A stretch of DNA of 64,000 nucleotides from Paraliobacillus salinarum (GCF_014083865.1 NZ_JACEFA010000013.1:1-64000); one strand, 5' to 3'. Shown: positions 17,584 to 26,272, numbered from the stretch's first letter. Numbers and translations: made by a program. Notes: generated by a model from the letters alone, not told the origin.

Positions 17584-18597
17584 ATGAAACCTTTAAAAAT
17601 AGCAATAGAACAATATCGAGGCACTGCTTATGATATTGGTTACGAACAAGGGAAACAAATAAATACCTCCTTGATTGACATGTTTTCAAGAATAGTAGAT
17701 GAAGATGAAATAGACCTAACTGAATTAAAAAAACTATATTCTATTCATGCCCCTCATTTACTGGATGAGATGTATGGATTAGCTGATGCGTTGGCTATTC
17801 CATTTAAGAGAGCAGCTTTATTTAGTGGCTATGGTGCGCCTGAAATTAAAGGCATGGGCTGTTCCTCTGTTGTGAATAATAAAATGTTGGTTAGGAATTA
17901 TGATTTCTCACCTGAGTTATATGATGCTCGCCTTGTTTTTGTACAGCCGAAAGAAGGTTACGCAAGCGTTGGGCACAGTTTGCATGTAACAGGTCGTTTG
18001 GAAGGGGTTAACGAGAAAGGGCTAGCTATAGCTTTGCATTTTGTTAATAGTAAAGAACCGCAAAACGGATTTACTGCGGCGAGTGTCATAAGAATAATAC
18101 TTGATACATGTAAAAATACAGAAGAAGCTATAGATAAAATTAAACAACTGCCTCATTCTTGGAGTTATAATTTTTCTATTGGAGATGCTGAGGGTAACAC
18201 AGCTGTTGTAGAAGAGTCTCCATTTGAGATTAAGGTGCGAAGAGATGAAAATATGCTATTTTGTACAAATCATTTTCAAAAGGAAGAAATGAGTCGCTTA
18301 AATCGAGAGCATTTGGCTGGGAGTAAGAAACGATTGGACTTTTTATCTAATAGTGAGTTAGAAAATAGAAGTGCTTTAGCATTCTTTAATACTTTTAGAG
18401 ACTCTGACACACCTTTATATAACGAAGCATATAAAGCATTCTTTGGAACGCTCCATACCTTTGCTTACCTATTCGATGAGCGAAAAGTTTTAACTGCCAT
18501 TCCTCATGGAGAAGTATTGAAATTTGATTTCACTGAGTGGATAAAAGGTAAAAATATTGAACAAAAAGAATTAAACGGCTATTTAAATGACGCCTAA
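17584..18597 (+). CDS. C45 family autoproteolytic acyltransferase/hydrolase
   Basis: Ntn-hydrolase related to isopenicillin N acyltransferase and choloylglycine hydrolase, 337 residues. The predicted autocleavage site is Gly-Cys in KGMGCSSVV (about residue 92), where the freed Cys becomes the nucleophile; NYDF and NEKGLAIALHF follow as in the family. It would cleave or form an amide bond to a small acyl group; the substrate is unknown. The ATG at 17584 is preceded by GTGAGGATAACT. An ATG 21 bp upstream lacks an RBS. Confidence 0.85.
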   Translation: MKPLKIAIEQYRGTAYDIGYEQGKQINTSLIDMFSRIVDEDEIDLTELKKLYSIHAPHLLDEMYGLADALAIPFKRAALFSGYGAPEIKGMGCSSVVNNKMLVRNYDFSPELYDARLVFVQPKEGYASVGHSLHVTGRLEGVNEKGLAIALHFVNSKEPQNGFTAASVIRIILDTCKNTEEAIDKIKQLPHSWSYNFSIGDAEGNTAVVEESPFEIKVRRDENMLFCTNHFQKEEMSRLNREHLAGSKKRLDFLSNSELENRSALAFFNTFRDSDTPLYNEAYKAFFGTLHTFAYLFDERKVLTAIPHGEVLKFDFTEWIKGKNIEQKELNGYLNDA

Positions 18598-18696
18598 GAT
18601 TTAATATGTATTTAATTTCGAATAAAATTCACTTATAAGTTACCAAATAAAATAGATTGAAAAAAGGTGCTCAAGCATGGTATAAGTATACAAGAG

Positions 18697-18717
18697 GCAA
18701 AGATATCTTTGCTTTTT
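18697..18717 (+). terminator. Terminator after the C45 gene
   Basis: GCAAAG..CTTTGC stem followed by five T. It is short, but placed in the gap before dus. Confidence 0.65.
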
Positions 18718-18780
18718 ATTTTTGTATAATAATAGGATTTTGTCCTAATGTGTCGATAATGAAAGGATTGAAATTTAGTT

Positions 18781-19761
18781 ATGAAAGATAATTTTTGGCG
18801 TGATTTACCACGACCGTTTTTTATATTAGCACCAATGGAAGATGTAACAGATGTTGTTTTTCGTCATGTAGTAAGTGAAGCGGGTAGACCAGATGTGTTC
18901 TTCACTGAGTTTACAAACACGGAAAGCTATTGTCACCCCGATGGACATCAAAGTGTTCGCGGACGCTTAACTTATACCGAAGATGAGCAACCGCTAGTGG
19001 CACACATATGGGGTGATAAGCCGGAATATTTTCGACAAATGAGTATTGGTATGGCGAAAGAGGGGTTCCGCGGTGTTGATATTAACATGGGTTGTCCTGC
19101 GCAAAACGTGGCAGGTAACGGTAAAGGTTGTGGCCTTATCCGCCGTCCCGAAGTTGCAGCAGAGCTAATACAAGCAGCCAAAGCAGGAGGACTACCTGTT
19201 AGTGTAAAGACGAGGCTCGGTTATACAGAAGTAGATGAATGGCGTGACTGGCTCACACACATATTGGAGCAAGACATTGTTAATCTTTCTATCCATTTGC
19301 GTACAAAAAAGGAAATGAGTAAAGTAGATGCCCATTGGGAGTTGATTCCAGAGATTAAGAAGCTACGTGATGAGATCGCACCAGATACTCTTTTAACAAT
19401 CAATGGCGATATTCCTGATCGTCAAACTGGTTTAGAATTAGCTAACAAATACGGTGTGGATGGCGTGATGATTGGACGTGGTATTTTTACTAATCCTTTT
19501 GCCTTTGAAAAAGAGAAAAAAGAGCATAGTAGTAAGGAATTGCTTGATTTATTAAGGTTACACTTGGATCTTTTTGATAATTATACTGCTGAAGAATCTC
19601 GTCCGTTCAAACCTTTACGTCGCTTTTTTAAGATATATGTCCGAGGATTTAGAGGGTCAAGTCATTTAAGAAATGAATTAATGCACACCGAGTCAACAGA
19701 TCAAGTACGTGCATTGCTTGATCGCTTTGAATCTGAGTATGGTGATGTAAGTGAATTGTAA
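18781..19761 (+). CDS. tRNA-dihydrouridine synthase
   Basis: FMN enzyme of 326 residues that reduces uridine to dihydrouridine in the tRNA D loop. N-terminal LAPMEDVTD, the catalytic Cys in NMGCPAQNV, the KTRLG loop and the FMN-phosphate site GVMIGRGIF are intact. It is not next to the lysS/dusB region of B. subtilis, so it is a second-type Dus. Monocistronic. Confidence 0.93.
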   Translation: MKDNFWRDLPRPFFILAPMEDVTDVVFRHVVSEAGRPDVFFTEFTNTESYCHPDGHQSVRGRLTYTEDEQPLVAHIWGDKPEYFRQMSIGMAKEGFRGVDINMGCPAQNVAGNGKGCGLIRRPEVAAELIQAAKAGGLPVSVKTRLGYTEVDEWRDWLTHILEQDIVNLSIHLRTKKEMSKVDAHWELIPEIKKLRDEIAPDTLLTINGDIPDRQTGLELANKYGVDGVMIGRGIFTNPFAFEKEKKEHSSKELLDLLRLHLDLFDNYTAEESRPFKPLRRFFKIYVRGFRGSSHLRNELMHTESTDQVRALLDRFESEYGDVSEL

Positions 19762-19809
19762 GTAGTAATATAAAGTCATGATTTTTTTAAATAGATAACC
19801 ACATGCAAT

Positions 19810-19849
19810 CCCCCTTTTAGATGTATTCAATCTGAAAGGGGGTATTTTT
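19810..19849 (+). terminator. Terminator of dus
   Basis: CCCCCTTT..AGAT / ATCT..AAAGGGGG stem followed by TATTTTT. Confidence 0.9.
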
Positions 19850-19870
19850 ATGACTTCTTTCAGTAAAAGA

Positions 19871-19899
19871 TTGAAAGCGGTTGGGCAATATGATATATT
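19871..19899 (+). promoter_or_regulatory. Promoter of the hisS leader
   Basis: TTGAAA (19871-19876), 17 nt, TATATT (19894-19899), with the extended -10 dinucleotide TG at 19891-19892. Transcription would start near 19906. Confidence 0.8.
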
Positions 19900-19924
19900 T
19901 AATAAAATTTAGAGGTGAGTGCAT

Positions 19925-19984
19925 ATGTGTTCATGTAAGAAGACAACGAATGTATTACCACAATTACATCATCATAAAAAGTAG
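19925..19984 (+). CDS. hisS leader peptide with three consecutive His codons
   Basis: A 19-residue ORF that starts MCSCKKTT and ends LHHHKK. The RBS AGAGGTGAG lies 6-8 nt before the ATG. The three CAT codons (19967-19975) fall just before the stop codon, and the stop is 5 nt before the first of two alternative hairpins. Directly upstream of a histidyl-tRNA synthetase gene, this is the architecture of a classical amino-acid attenuator in which ribosomes stall on His codons when charged tRNA-His is short. Confidence 0.75.
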   Translation: MCSCKKTTNVLPQLHHHKK

Positions 19985-19989
19985 CTTTG

Positions 19990-20084
19990 CTATTCGATTA
20001 ATAAAAATCGCAAATAGGAAGGCTATTTCTCATTAAACCGTATTTAATTAAGGACTCACTTAAATCAAGTGCGGTTTTTATTTT
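19990..20084 (+). promoter_or_regulatory. Transcription attenuator of hisS
   Basis: Two mutually exclusive hairpins: 19990-20017 (CTATT/AATAG and CGATT/AATCG) and 20012-20028 (AAATAG/CTATTT). A terminator follows: ACTCACTT / AAGTGCGGT at 20054-20074, then TTTTTATTTT. AAACCG (20035-20040) could also pair with CGGTTT (20072-20077) and break the terminator. The RBS AGGAGG of hisS follows. I saw no T-box signature sequence. Confidence 0.7.
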
Positions 20085-20110
20085 CATAAAAAATCGAGGA
20101 GGAAAAAGCC

Positions 20111-21394
20111 GTGAAAAAAATGAATTATCAAAATGTGAAGGGTACACAAGATTATCTGCCTAATGCTGAGGTTGTAAGAAGGGATATTAGAAGAACATTG
20201 GAGGACGTTTTTATTCAATATGGGTGTAAACCTTTAGAAACGCCTATCTTAAATTACACTGAATTACTTGCTTCTAAGTATGGTGGAGGTGCGGAAATAC
20301 TAGAGGAGATGTATACTCTAACAGACAGAGGTGAACGTGATTTGGCCTTGAGATATGACCTCACGATACCGTTTGCGAAAGTAATCGCAATGAATCCGAC
20401 ATTAAAGATGCCTTTTAAAAGATATGAAATAGGTAAAGTGTTTAGAGATGGGCCGATAAAGGCAGGGAGATTTAGAGAGTTCACCCAATGTGATGTGGAT
20501 ATTGTTGGTGTAGATTCGCAAATAGCCGAAGCTGAATTAATGGTTATGACATTGGATGTATTTAAGAAGCTAGATTTAGAGGTAACGATTCAGTACAACA
20601 ATCGAAAATTATTAAAGGGAATGCTAGAGGTGTTCGGTGCTACTTCTGAAAAAATCAATCAAATCATCTTGATCTTAGATAAACTAGATAAAGTGGGATT
20701 AAAAGCTGTGATTTCTGAACTCGATGAACAAGGATTATCAACTGAAACGATTACGTTAGTCAAGCAGTTTCTAACAGATGAAGGAAATGTAAACCTACGT
20801 TATTTTGAAACATTTGCTGAACAGAACGAAGAGGTCAAAGAAGGTTTAAGTGAATTGATAGAATTACAATCGTATCTTGCATGTCTAAGTATTGATAAGC
20901 AATGTGTATTTAATCCGTTTTTAGCAAGAGGGTTAGAGATTTATACAGGTACGATTTATGAAATATTCTTATCTAACAAAACGATTCAATCAAGCATTGG
21001 CAGTGGCGGTAGATATGATAACGCAATTGGTGGACTAATCGGTACAAATGAACGCTTTTCAACTGTAGGAATATCATTTGGTTTAGATGTTATTTATGCG
21101 GCTATGTTTATATCTGATAAACAATTAAAAGAAAGCTCGAATGTAGATTATTATATCATTCCATTAGGTACGCAGAAGGAGTCATTACTGGTGGCGAATG
21201 ATTTAAGACGAAAAGGTTATAAAGTTGAATATGAGATGGGTAATAAAAAATTAGGAAAAGCACTTGAAAAAGCAAATAAAGCAAATATTCGTAACGTAAT
21301 CATTATTGGAGAAGATGAAATCAAAAACAACCAGGTTAAGATTAAAGACATGAATTCTGGAGATGAAAAGGTCGAGCCATACTTATTTACGTGA
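20111..21394 (+). CDS. hisS: Histidyl-tRNA synthetase (stand-alone copy)
   Basis: Class II aminoacyl-tRNA synthetase, 427 residues. The ATP and histidine sites are present: RYDLTIPFAK, the motif 2 arginine in EIGKVFRDGP, histidine motif ARGLEIYTGTIYE and motif 3 GSGGRYD. A C-terminal anticodon-binding domain (from about residue 335) is present, so it is a true HisRS, not the catalytic-site-only HisZ. It is not followed by aspS as the usual Bacillus hisS is, and so is probably a second copy. GTG start, RBS AGGAGG 8 nt away. Confidence 0.93.
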   Translation: MKKMNYQNVKGTQDYLPNAEVVRRDIRRTLEDVFIQYGCKPLETPILNYTELLASKYGGGAEILEEMYTLTDRGERDLALRYDLTIPFAKVIAMNPTLKMPFKRYEIGKVFRDGPIKAGRFREFTQCDVDIVGVDSQIAEAELMVMTLDVFKKLDLEVTIQYNNRKLLKGMLEVFGATSEKINQIILILDKLDKVGLKAVISELDEQGLSTETITLVKQFLTDEGNVNLRYFETFAEQNEEVKEGLSELIELQSYLACLSIDKQCVFNPFLARGLEIYTGTIYEIFLSNKTIQSSIGSGGRYDNAIGGLIGTNERFSTVGISFGLDVIYAAMFISDKQLKESSNVDYYIIPLGTQKESLLVANDLRRKGYKVEYEMGNKKLGKALEKANKANIRNVIIIGEDEIKNNQVKIKDMNSGDEKVEPYLFT

Positions 21395-21420
21395 TCTTAA
21401 ATAAAAAGGAGAGATTTCAA

Positions 21421-21948
21421 ATGATCGAATTAAAATATTTTCAGCAATCAGATTTCAATCAGCTTATTAGTTGGTTCAACACACCTGATTTTTTATTTCA
21501 GTGGGGAGGTCCTAACTTTAACTTTCCTTTAACTGAACAACAACTAGAAGATTATTTGAGAGATGCAAATAAAGAACATTCTAATGTTCTTATTTATAGC
21601 GTTTTTGATAAAGAACTTGAACGTGTAGTTGGACATATTTCATTAAAAAATATTGATAGAAAAAATAGATCAGCAAGAGTAGCTAAAGTAATTGTAGGAG
21701 ATGAAAATGCTAGGGGAAAAGGGATTGGTCAAAACATGTTGACGGAAATTTTAAAAGTGGCATTTAATGAGCTCAAATTACACAGGGTTAGCCTTGGTGT
21801 ATTTGATTTCAACACATCCGCAATTGCTTGTTACGAAAAGGTAGGATTCACAAAAGAGGGGTTACAAAGAGATAATTTTAAAAACGGTGATGAATATTGG
21901 AGCTTGGTGGAGATGAGTATTTTAGAGGACGAATGGAATGGTAGATAA
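21421..21948 (+). CDS. GNAT family N-acetyltransferase (RimJ/RimL type)
   Basis: 175 residues. The N-terminal WFNTPDFLFQWGG and the acetyl-CoA loop ENARGKGIGQNML are characteristic, followed by FNTSAIACYEKVGF. The ATG at 21421 is preceded by AAGGAGAG. It starts 26 bp after hisS and is probably cotranscribed. Substrate unknown; possibly a small molecule or ribosomal protein N-terminus. Confidence 0.87.
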   Translation: MIELKYFQQSDFNQLISWFNTPDFLFQWGGPNFNFPLTEQQLEDYLRDANKEHSNVLIYSVFDKELERVVGHISLKNIDRKNRSARVAKVIVGDENARGKGIGQNMLTEILKVAFNELKLHRVSLGVFDFNTSAIACYEKVGFTKEGLQRDNFKNGDEYWSLVEMSILEDEWNGR

Positions 21949-22016
21949 ATAAAAAAAAAGTTTACCAATTTATGGTCCTGAAAAGCAATTTTATTCAAAT
22001 AAATATAGAGGAGGGT

Positions 22017-22511
22017 ATGTATTTGGAGTCATTAGAATTAATAGGGCAGTTATTCGCTGGTACGGATAATTATTATGTAAAGAATCTCAAAGAAGAGAAT
22101 CAAAATAAGGAATATGATGGTTGTACATTTAGTATTCAAAATTATACATTTAGAAGCCGGTTGGCTAAGAAAACACCAAAGAAGAAAGGATACTTTGTTG
22201 TTTTTTGGAAAAAGGGGAGTGACAATAAAAATCAAGCATATTCATTTGATGAAATGCCCGATAAATTAATCATTACAGTCATAGATAAAGAAAGAAAAGG
22301 TCAGTTCATTTTTCCGAAGACAGTGTTATTTAAAAAAGGGATTTTAAGAAATGAAAATTCTAACGGGAAAATGGCAACGAGAGTTTACCCTTCGTGGGAA
22401 ACAGATCTAAACAATAACGCAATGAAGACGCAACAATGGCAAAAAGAATATTTCATCGATATGTCTGAAGGAATTGATACGCAACAAGTATTCACGTTGT
22501 ATTTTACATAA
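22017..22511 (+). CDS. MepB family protein
   Basis: About 164 residues, related to MepB of Staphylococcus (encoded with the MepRA efflux system; biochemical function unknown). Conserved parts include the FRSRLAKKTPKKKGYFVVFW block and RVYPSWE near the C-terminus. The RBS GAGGAGG is very close to the ATG at 22017; a TTG at 22023 has better spacing and may be the true start. Confidence 0.75.
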   Translation: MYLESLELIGQLFAGTDNYYVKNLKEENQNKEYDGCTFSIQNYTFRSRLAKKTPKKKGYFVVFWKKGSDNKNQAYSFDEMPDKLIITVIDKERKGQFIFPKTVLFKKGILRNENSNGKMATRVYPSWETDLNNNAMKTQQWQKEYFIDMSEGIDTQQVFTLYFT

Positions 22512-22546
22512 AAGATTAAATTAATGAATCAAAATTTAAAGTACAG

Positions 22547-22576
22547 TTGACAATTATCTATAGTTAGATGTATCGT
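22547..22576 (+). promoter_or_regulatory. Promoter of the vga-like gene
   Basis: A perfect TTGACA (22547-22552), 18 nt, TATCGT (22571-22576). The transcript has a leader of about 270 nt. Confidence 0.75.
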
Positions 22577-22616
22577 TAAAAGTAACTTTAGTGAAATGGA
22601 AGGGTGACCCAATTAC

Positions 22617-22628
22617 ATGAAGTATTAA
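22617..22628 (+). CDS. Three-codon upstream ORF of the ABC-F leader
   Basis: ATG AAG TAT TAA (Met-Lys-Tyr), preceded by GGAAGGGTGA at 9 nt. Its stop codon overlaps the left arm AATCCTAT of a hairpin. Very short upstream ORFs of this kind are known sensors in the leaders of ABC-F resistance genes. Confidence 0.5.
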   Translation: MKY

Positions 22629-22816
22629 TCCTATTTATGAAAACAAACAATGTAAGGCTATGTGCAGATAATTCCTGCTTTATTTTATTATGTCTTTCAT
22701 TGTCGTTTTTCAGGATAGGATTGGCTTTTTGTAGTTGGACCCAAGGGAGTAGTCTCTTTTGGTGTACACCTATATATTATATTGCCTCCTATTCTGATTG
22801 CAGATGGGGGCTTTTT
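22627..22816 (+). promoter_or_regulatory. Attenuator of the ABC-F gene
   Basis: AATCCTAT (22627-22634) pairs with ATAGGATT (22715-22722), aided by TGAAAA / TTTTCA. A terminator follows: GCCTCC (22784-22789) / GGGGGC (22806-22811), then five T, ending 35 bp before the start codon. This arrangement fits antibiotic-induced read-through of a premature terminator. Confidence 0.7.
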
Positions 22817-22850
22817 GTTTCCCCTAAACTCGGAGAAAGGGGTTGTTTCG

Positions 22851-24419
22851 ATGCTTTTATTCGAAGTACAAGATATAAAGCATTATGTTCGAGATCGGTT
22901 ATTACTGGATATAAATCACCTGCAGATTCATCATGATGACCGTATTGGTTTAGTTGGTCGCAATGGGTGTGGGAAAACAACGTTACTTCAAATCATAAGT
23001 GGGAAGATTACGTCAGAAGAAATGAAAATGACGGAGCATACTTCAAGTGAACTATTGCCACAACTAAAACCAACAGGTACAACCAAAAGTGGTGGAGAAG
23101 TCACGCAAGAATATATTCAACAAATGCTTTCTGGAAATGCGGAACTATTACTTGTAGATGAACCGACGACAAATCTTGATACAGATCACATTGAATGGTT
23201 AGAAAAGAAATTGAAAGGATGGCCAGGCGCATGTGTCATCGTTTCGCATGACAGAGCGTTTTTAGATGCACTTTGTACAACGATTTGGGAAATAGAAGAA
23301 GGAAAATTAACGGAATATAAAGGGAATTACAGTGATTATGTTAATCAAAAAGATATAGAGAAGCGACAAAGGAAGTTCGCTTATGAAAAGTATGAAAGGG
23401 AAAAAAAGCAGCTAGAAGAAGCGATAAAATTAAAAGAAAAGAAAGCACAACGAGCGACTAAAACACCAAAAAAAGTGAGTAAGTCTGAAGCGAAAATAGC
23501 AGGAGCTAAGCCATATTTCGCAAAGAAACAAAAGAAATTACAAAAGACAGCCGCATCTTTAGAAACAAGGTTAGAGAAACTCGAAAAGGTTGAAAAAGTG
23601 AAAGAACTTCCGTCACTTAAGATGCACGTGCCAAACGAAGAAACGTTTAAAAATCGAATAATCATTCGTGCAGAGGATGTATCGGGTAGAGTGAACGAAC
23701 GTCTTCTATGGGACAAAACAAGCTTCCATGTGCAAGGTGGCGATAAATTAGCGATCATTGGCCCGAACGGAAGCGGTAAAACATCACTGATTAGGAAGAT
23801 TATAAATCAAAAATCTAGTATTACCGTTTCTCCATCAGTAAAGATAGGCTATTTTAGTCAAAATCTAAATATCTTAGCAGATGAAAAATCGATTCTAGAA
23901 AATGTCCAGTCTTCGTCAAAGCAAAGCGAGACATTGATTCGGACAGTACTGGCAAGACTACGTTTCTTTAACGAGGATGTTTATAAACGGGTAGATGTTT
24001 TAAGTGGTGGGGAGAGGGTGAAAGTCGCCCTCGCGAAACTATTTGTGAGTGATATTAATACATTGATTCTAGATGAACCAACGAATTTTCTAGATATAGA
24101 GGCTGTGGAGGAATTGGAATCGCTGCTTCAAGCGTACGAGGGTAGTGTAATATTCGTTTCTCACGATCGCCAATTTGTCGAGAATATTGCAACCCGAATA
24201 TTAGAAGTTCGTAATCAGACCATACATGTGTTTGAAGGTAACTACCAAGCGTACAAACAGAGCCAATCACGAGAAAAACAAGATACACCCCATGATGATT
24301 ATTTGCTACTTGAAACGAAAATATCTGAAGTGCTAAGTCGTTTAAGTCTGGAGCCATCTGAAGAATTAGAAAAAGAATTTCAAAGGCTCCTTAAACAAAA
24401 AAGGGAATTAGAAAAATAA
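22851..24419 (+). CDS. Vga-type ABC-F ribosome protection protein
   Basis: A soluble protein of 522 residues with two ABC domains and no TM segments. Walker A motifs are GRNGCGKTT and GPNGSGKTS; Walker B with the H-loop region are LLLVDEPTTNLD and LILDEPTNFLD; the second signature is LSGGERVK. The linker between domains (about 190-280, KKAQRATKTPKK) matches Vga(A), and the length is the same. Vga proteins displace lincosamides, pleuromutilins and streptogramin A from the ribosome. The first signature is degenerate (KSGGEV), as in Vga. The ATG at 22851 follows AAAGGGG at 8 nt. Confidence 0.9.
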   Translation: MLLFEVQDIKHYVRDRLLLDINHLQIHHDDRIGLVGRNGCGKTTLLQIISGKITSEEMKMTEHTSSELLPQLKPTGTTKSGGEVTQEYIQQMLSGNAELLLVDEPTTNLDTDHIEWLEKKLKGWPGACVIVSHDRAFLDALCTTIWEIEEGKLTEYKGNYSDYVNQKDIEKRQRKFAYEKYEREKKQLEEAIKLKEKKAQRATKTPKKVSKSEAKIAGAKPYFAKKQKKLQKTAASLETRLEKLEKVEKVKELPSLKMHVPNEETFKNRIIIRAEDVSGRVNERLLWDKTSFHVQGGDKLAIIGPNGSGKTSLIRKIINQKSSITVSPSVKIGYFSQNLNILADEKSILENVQSSSKQSETLIRTVLARLRFFNEDVYKRVDVLSGGERVKVALAKLFVSDINTLILDEPTNFLDIEAVEELESLLQAYEGSVIFVSHDRQFVENIATRILEVRNQTIHVFEGNYQAYKQSQSREKQDTPHDDYLLLETKISEVLSRLSLEPSEELEKEFQRLLKQKRELEK

Positions 24420-24477
24420 GTTTTTCTAATTTAATTTTGTTGGGTGAAAATTGAAATGATCAAAGTACTAATAAAGA

Positions 24478-24503
24478 GAAGTAGGCGATTGTGACCCTAC
24501 TTC
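24478..24503. terminator. Bidirectional terminator between convergent genes
   Basis: GAAGTAGG / CCTACTTC with A-rich left and T-rich right flanks. It overlaps the 3' end of the minus-strand acetyltransferase. Confidence 0.7.
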
Positions 24504-25129
24504 TTTTCATCAACTTGTCCATATATGAAGAACTCCATGTTTTCTTGTTTTTGTTGAATATAAAGTGATTGGTTAGTAAGTTGTTGCAATCCTTGATACT
24601 CATAAAACTTATAGTTACAAGATGTATCTGTAAACAAGAAAAAGGTATTTAGATTCTCTGACGCCATATAGTCCAAAAAGCGTTGATATAACTGTTTTCC
24701 AATTCCCTTTCCGCGCACATTTTCACTTAAAACGAAAAAGGCTAGTTCTCCGTCAAATGAGGTGTTAACATTTTTTAAAAGATTCTCGTTAATGTCGGAA
24801 ACTCTTGAAAAAATCTTAGCTAATTTACGTCCCTCCTTAGACAACCCTATTTGTACGATTGCAAAAAACTGCCTGATACGGAAGCGCAGAGGCTTACGAT
24901 GCGTTTGCTTATTTTTCCCCATAACAACACCAACTGGCTTGCCGTCGGAAACAGCAACGCATGTAAATGTTTGATTGATTAAACAACTAGCAAGATAGAC
25001 TTTTGCTATTTTTTTAGCGGTTTCTAAACTTCCCATACGATCATATTTCCAAGTCTTTAAAATAATCTCCTCGAGTGCAGGATAATCAGATGTCTGAAAT
25101 GGTCGGTATTCTAACGTTGATTGTTTCAT
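24497..25129 (-). CDS. GNAT family N-acetyltransferase under MerR control
   Basis: 210 residues with a GNAT core: FVLSENVRGKGIGKQLYQ is the acetyl-CoA loop and YKFYEYQGLQQL the C-terminal motif. Its promoter has the 19-bp spacer and central palindrome of MerR-activated genes, and the divergent gene encodes a MerR protein. It is thus likely the target that MerR switches on by an inducing compound, which the enzyme may inactivate by acetylation. This is inference; the substrate is unknown. Confidence 0.85.
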   Translation of the reverse strand: MKQSTLEYRPFQTSDYPALEEIILKTWKYDRMGSLETAKKIAKVYLASCLINQTFTCVAVSDGKPVGVVMGKNKQTHRKPLRFRIRQFFAIVQIGLSKEGRKLAKIFSRVSDINENLLKNVNTSFDGELAFFVLSENVRGKGIGKQLYQRFLDYMASENLNTFFLFTDTSCNYKFYEYQGLQQLTNQSLYIQQKQENMEFFIYGQVDEKK

Positions 25130-25170
25130 TGTGTTCCTCCATATAATTGACTTTATTGTTTATGTTAACT

Positions 25171-25201
25171 AGTATAATCTTTACAGTCACTGTAAGGTCA
25201 A
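25171..25201 (-). promoter_or_regulatory. MerR-activated promoter and operator
   Basis: Minus strand: TTGACC, a 19-bp spacer, TATACT. The spacer contains the palindrome TTACAGT-G-ACTGTAA. The over-long spacer and central operator are diagnostic of MerR-type promoters. A divergent promoter for the merR gene (TTGACT 25147-25152, TATAAT 25173-25178, 20 nt apart) overlaps it. Confidence 0.85.
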
Positions 25202-25223
25202 CGGAATAAATGGAGGAATAATT

Positions 25224-26045
25224 GTGGCATTTAAAAATACGAAACTATTTACAACAGGGCAATTTGCAAAGATGCATGATATCAATAATCGCACACTACA
25301 TTATTATGATGATATTGGATTGTTTTCTCCAGCTCACAAAGGTGAGAATGGTTACCGCTATTACACTTATTCACAAAGTCCCATCCTTGAAATGCTATTA
25401 GCGATGCGAGAGTTAAACATGTCGATTGAAGAAATCGATGCATATATGAATAATCGTTCTGCAGATGCATTTCGCAATATTTTGCAGATGAAAATGACTG
25501 ACATTGATGCGACGATTCAGCGTCTGACACAACTGCGACAATTATTGTTAGAAAAAGAGAAGCAAATTACGCTTTCTGAACACGTCATACTTGATACCAT
25601 TGAGATTATTACATGTTCTGAAGATTATGTACTTTTAAGCTCTCCTCTCACCAGCTCTTTTGACGAGGATGACTTAGCTATCTTGAATGAACATATGCAA
25701 AAGGCAAAAGATTATCGGTTGTTTAATCAAAGATATGGTACCATGATTTCGGTAGAGAAAATCTTAGAGAAAGCGTTTCATAGTTATAATTACTATTATA
25801 GTGTAATAGATGGTGGAGAAAGAAATAACCGTCTTTCTATTAAGCCGGCTGGAACTTACATTCGAATTTTTTCTAAAGGAAATTGGGAGCAACTACCTAA
25901 TGTATATGAAAAAATTGTTTCTTTTGCAAAAAATGATAGCTGGAAATTGACTGGCTATGCTTATGAAGAAGGAATAAATGAAATGACAATTGCTAGTATG
26001 GATGATTACATTACACAAATTTCTATTCGATGTGAAAAATTCTAA
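25224..26045 (+). CDS. MerR family transcriptional regulator with effector-binding domain
   Basis: 273 residues. The N-terminal winged helix (FTTGQFAKMHDINNRTLHYY) and dimerisation helix (to about 125) are of MerR type. The C-terminal half (about 130-270) resembles GyrI-like/BmrR-type drug-binding domains (KPAGTYIRIFSKG, TGYAYEEGI). GTG start with RBS GGAGG. It probably autoregulates and activates the divergent acetyltransferase. Confidence 0.9.
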   Translation: MAFKNTKLFTTGQFAKMHDINNRTLHYYDDIGLFSPAHKGENGYRYYTYSQSPILEMLLAMRELNMSIEEIDAYMNNRSADAFRNILQMKMTDIDATIQRLTQLRQLLLEKEKQITLSEHVILDTIEIITCSEDYVLLSSPLTSSFDEDDLAILNEHMQKAKDYRLFNQRYGTMISVEKILEKAFHSYNYYYSVIDGGERNNRLSIKPAGTYIRIFSKGNWEQLPNVYEKIVSFAKNDSWKLTGYAYEEGINEMTIASMDDYITQISIRCEKF

Positions 26046-26162
26046 AAGATTTAATTGATTATAGGTGCTATTTGATCATAAATAGAAAACATTATCAACT
26101 TAATATAGTGGAGCTTTATGATATAGTAAACCGTATAAGGAAGGAAAGGAGATGTTGTATTT

Positions 26163-26219
26163 ATGTATAACAAACGAAATGCTGAGATTGTAATAAACGG
26201 GGAGGTATGCACAAAATAG
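26163..26219 (+). CDS. Leader peptide of the rsgA-like gene
   Basis: A putative 18-residue peptide (starts MYNKRNAE, ends EVCTK) with RBS AAAGGAG upstream. Its last ten codons form the 5' arm of a 20-bp hairpin and its stop codon lies in the loop. An extended -10 promoter (TGA-TATAGT, 26119-26127) lies 36 bp upstream. Confidence 0.5.
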   Translation: MYNKRNAEIVINGEVCTK

Positions 26220-26264
26220 TCTGCATCTAACCTCCCAAACGTTTATTATCTAAACTTTAGGAGG
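26192..26264 (+). promoter_or_regulatory. Structured leader with alternative SD pairing
   Basis: Stem of about 20 bp: AATAAACG/CGTTTATT, GGGAGGT/ACCTCCC and ATGCA/TGCAT. No T run follows, so it is not a simple terminator. CCTCCC (26231-26236) can pair either with GGGAGG in the leader ORF or with the RBS AGGAGG of the downstream gene (26259-26264). Confidence 0.6.
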
Positions 26265-26272
26265 AAATGAAA

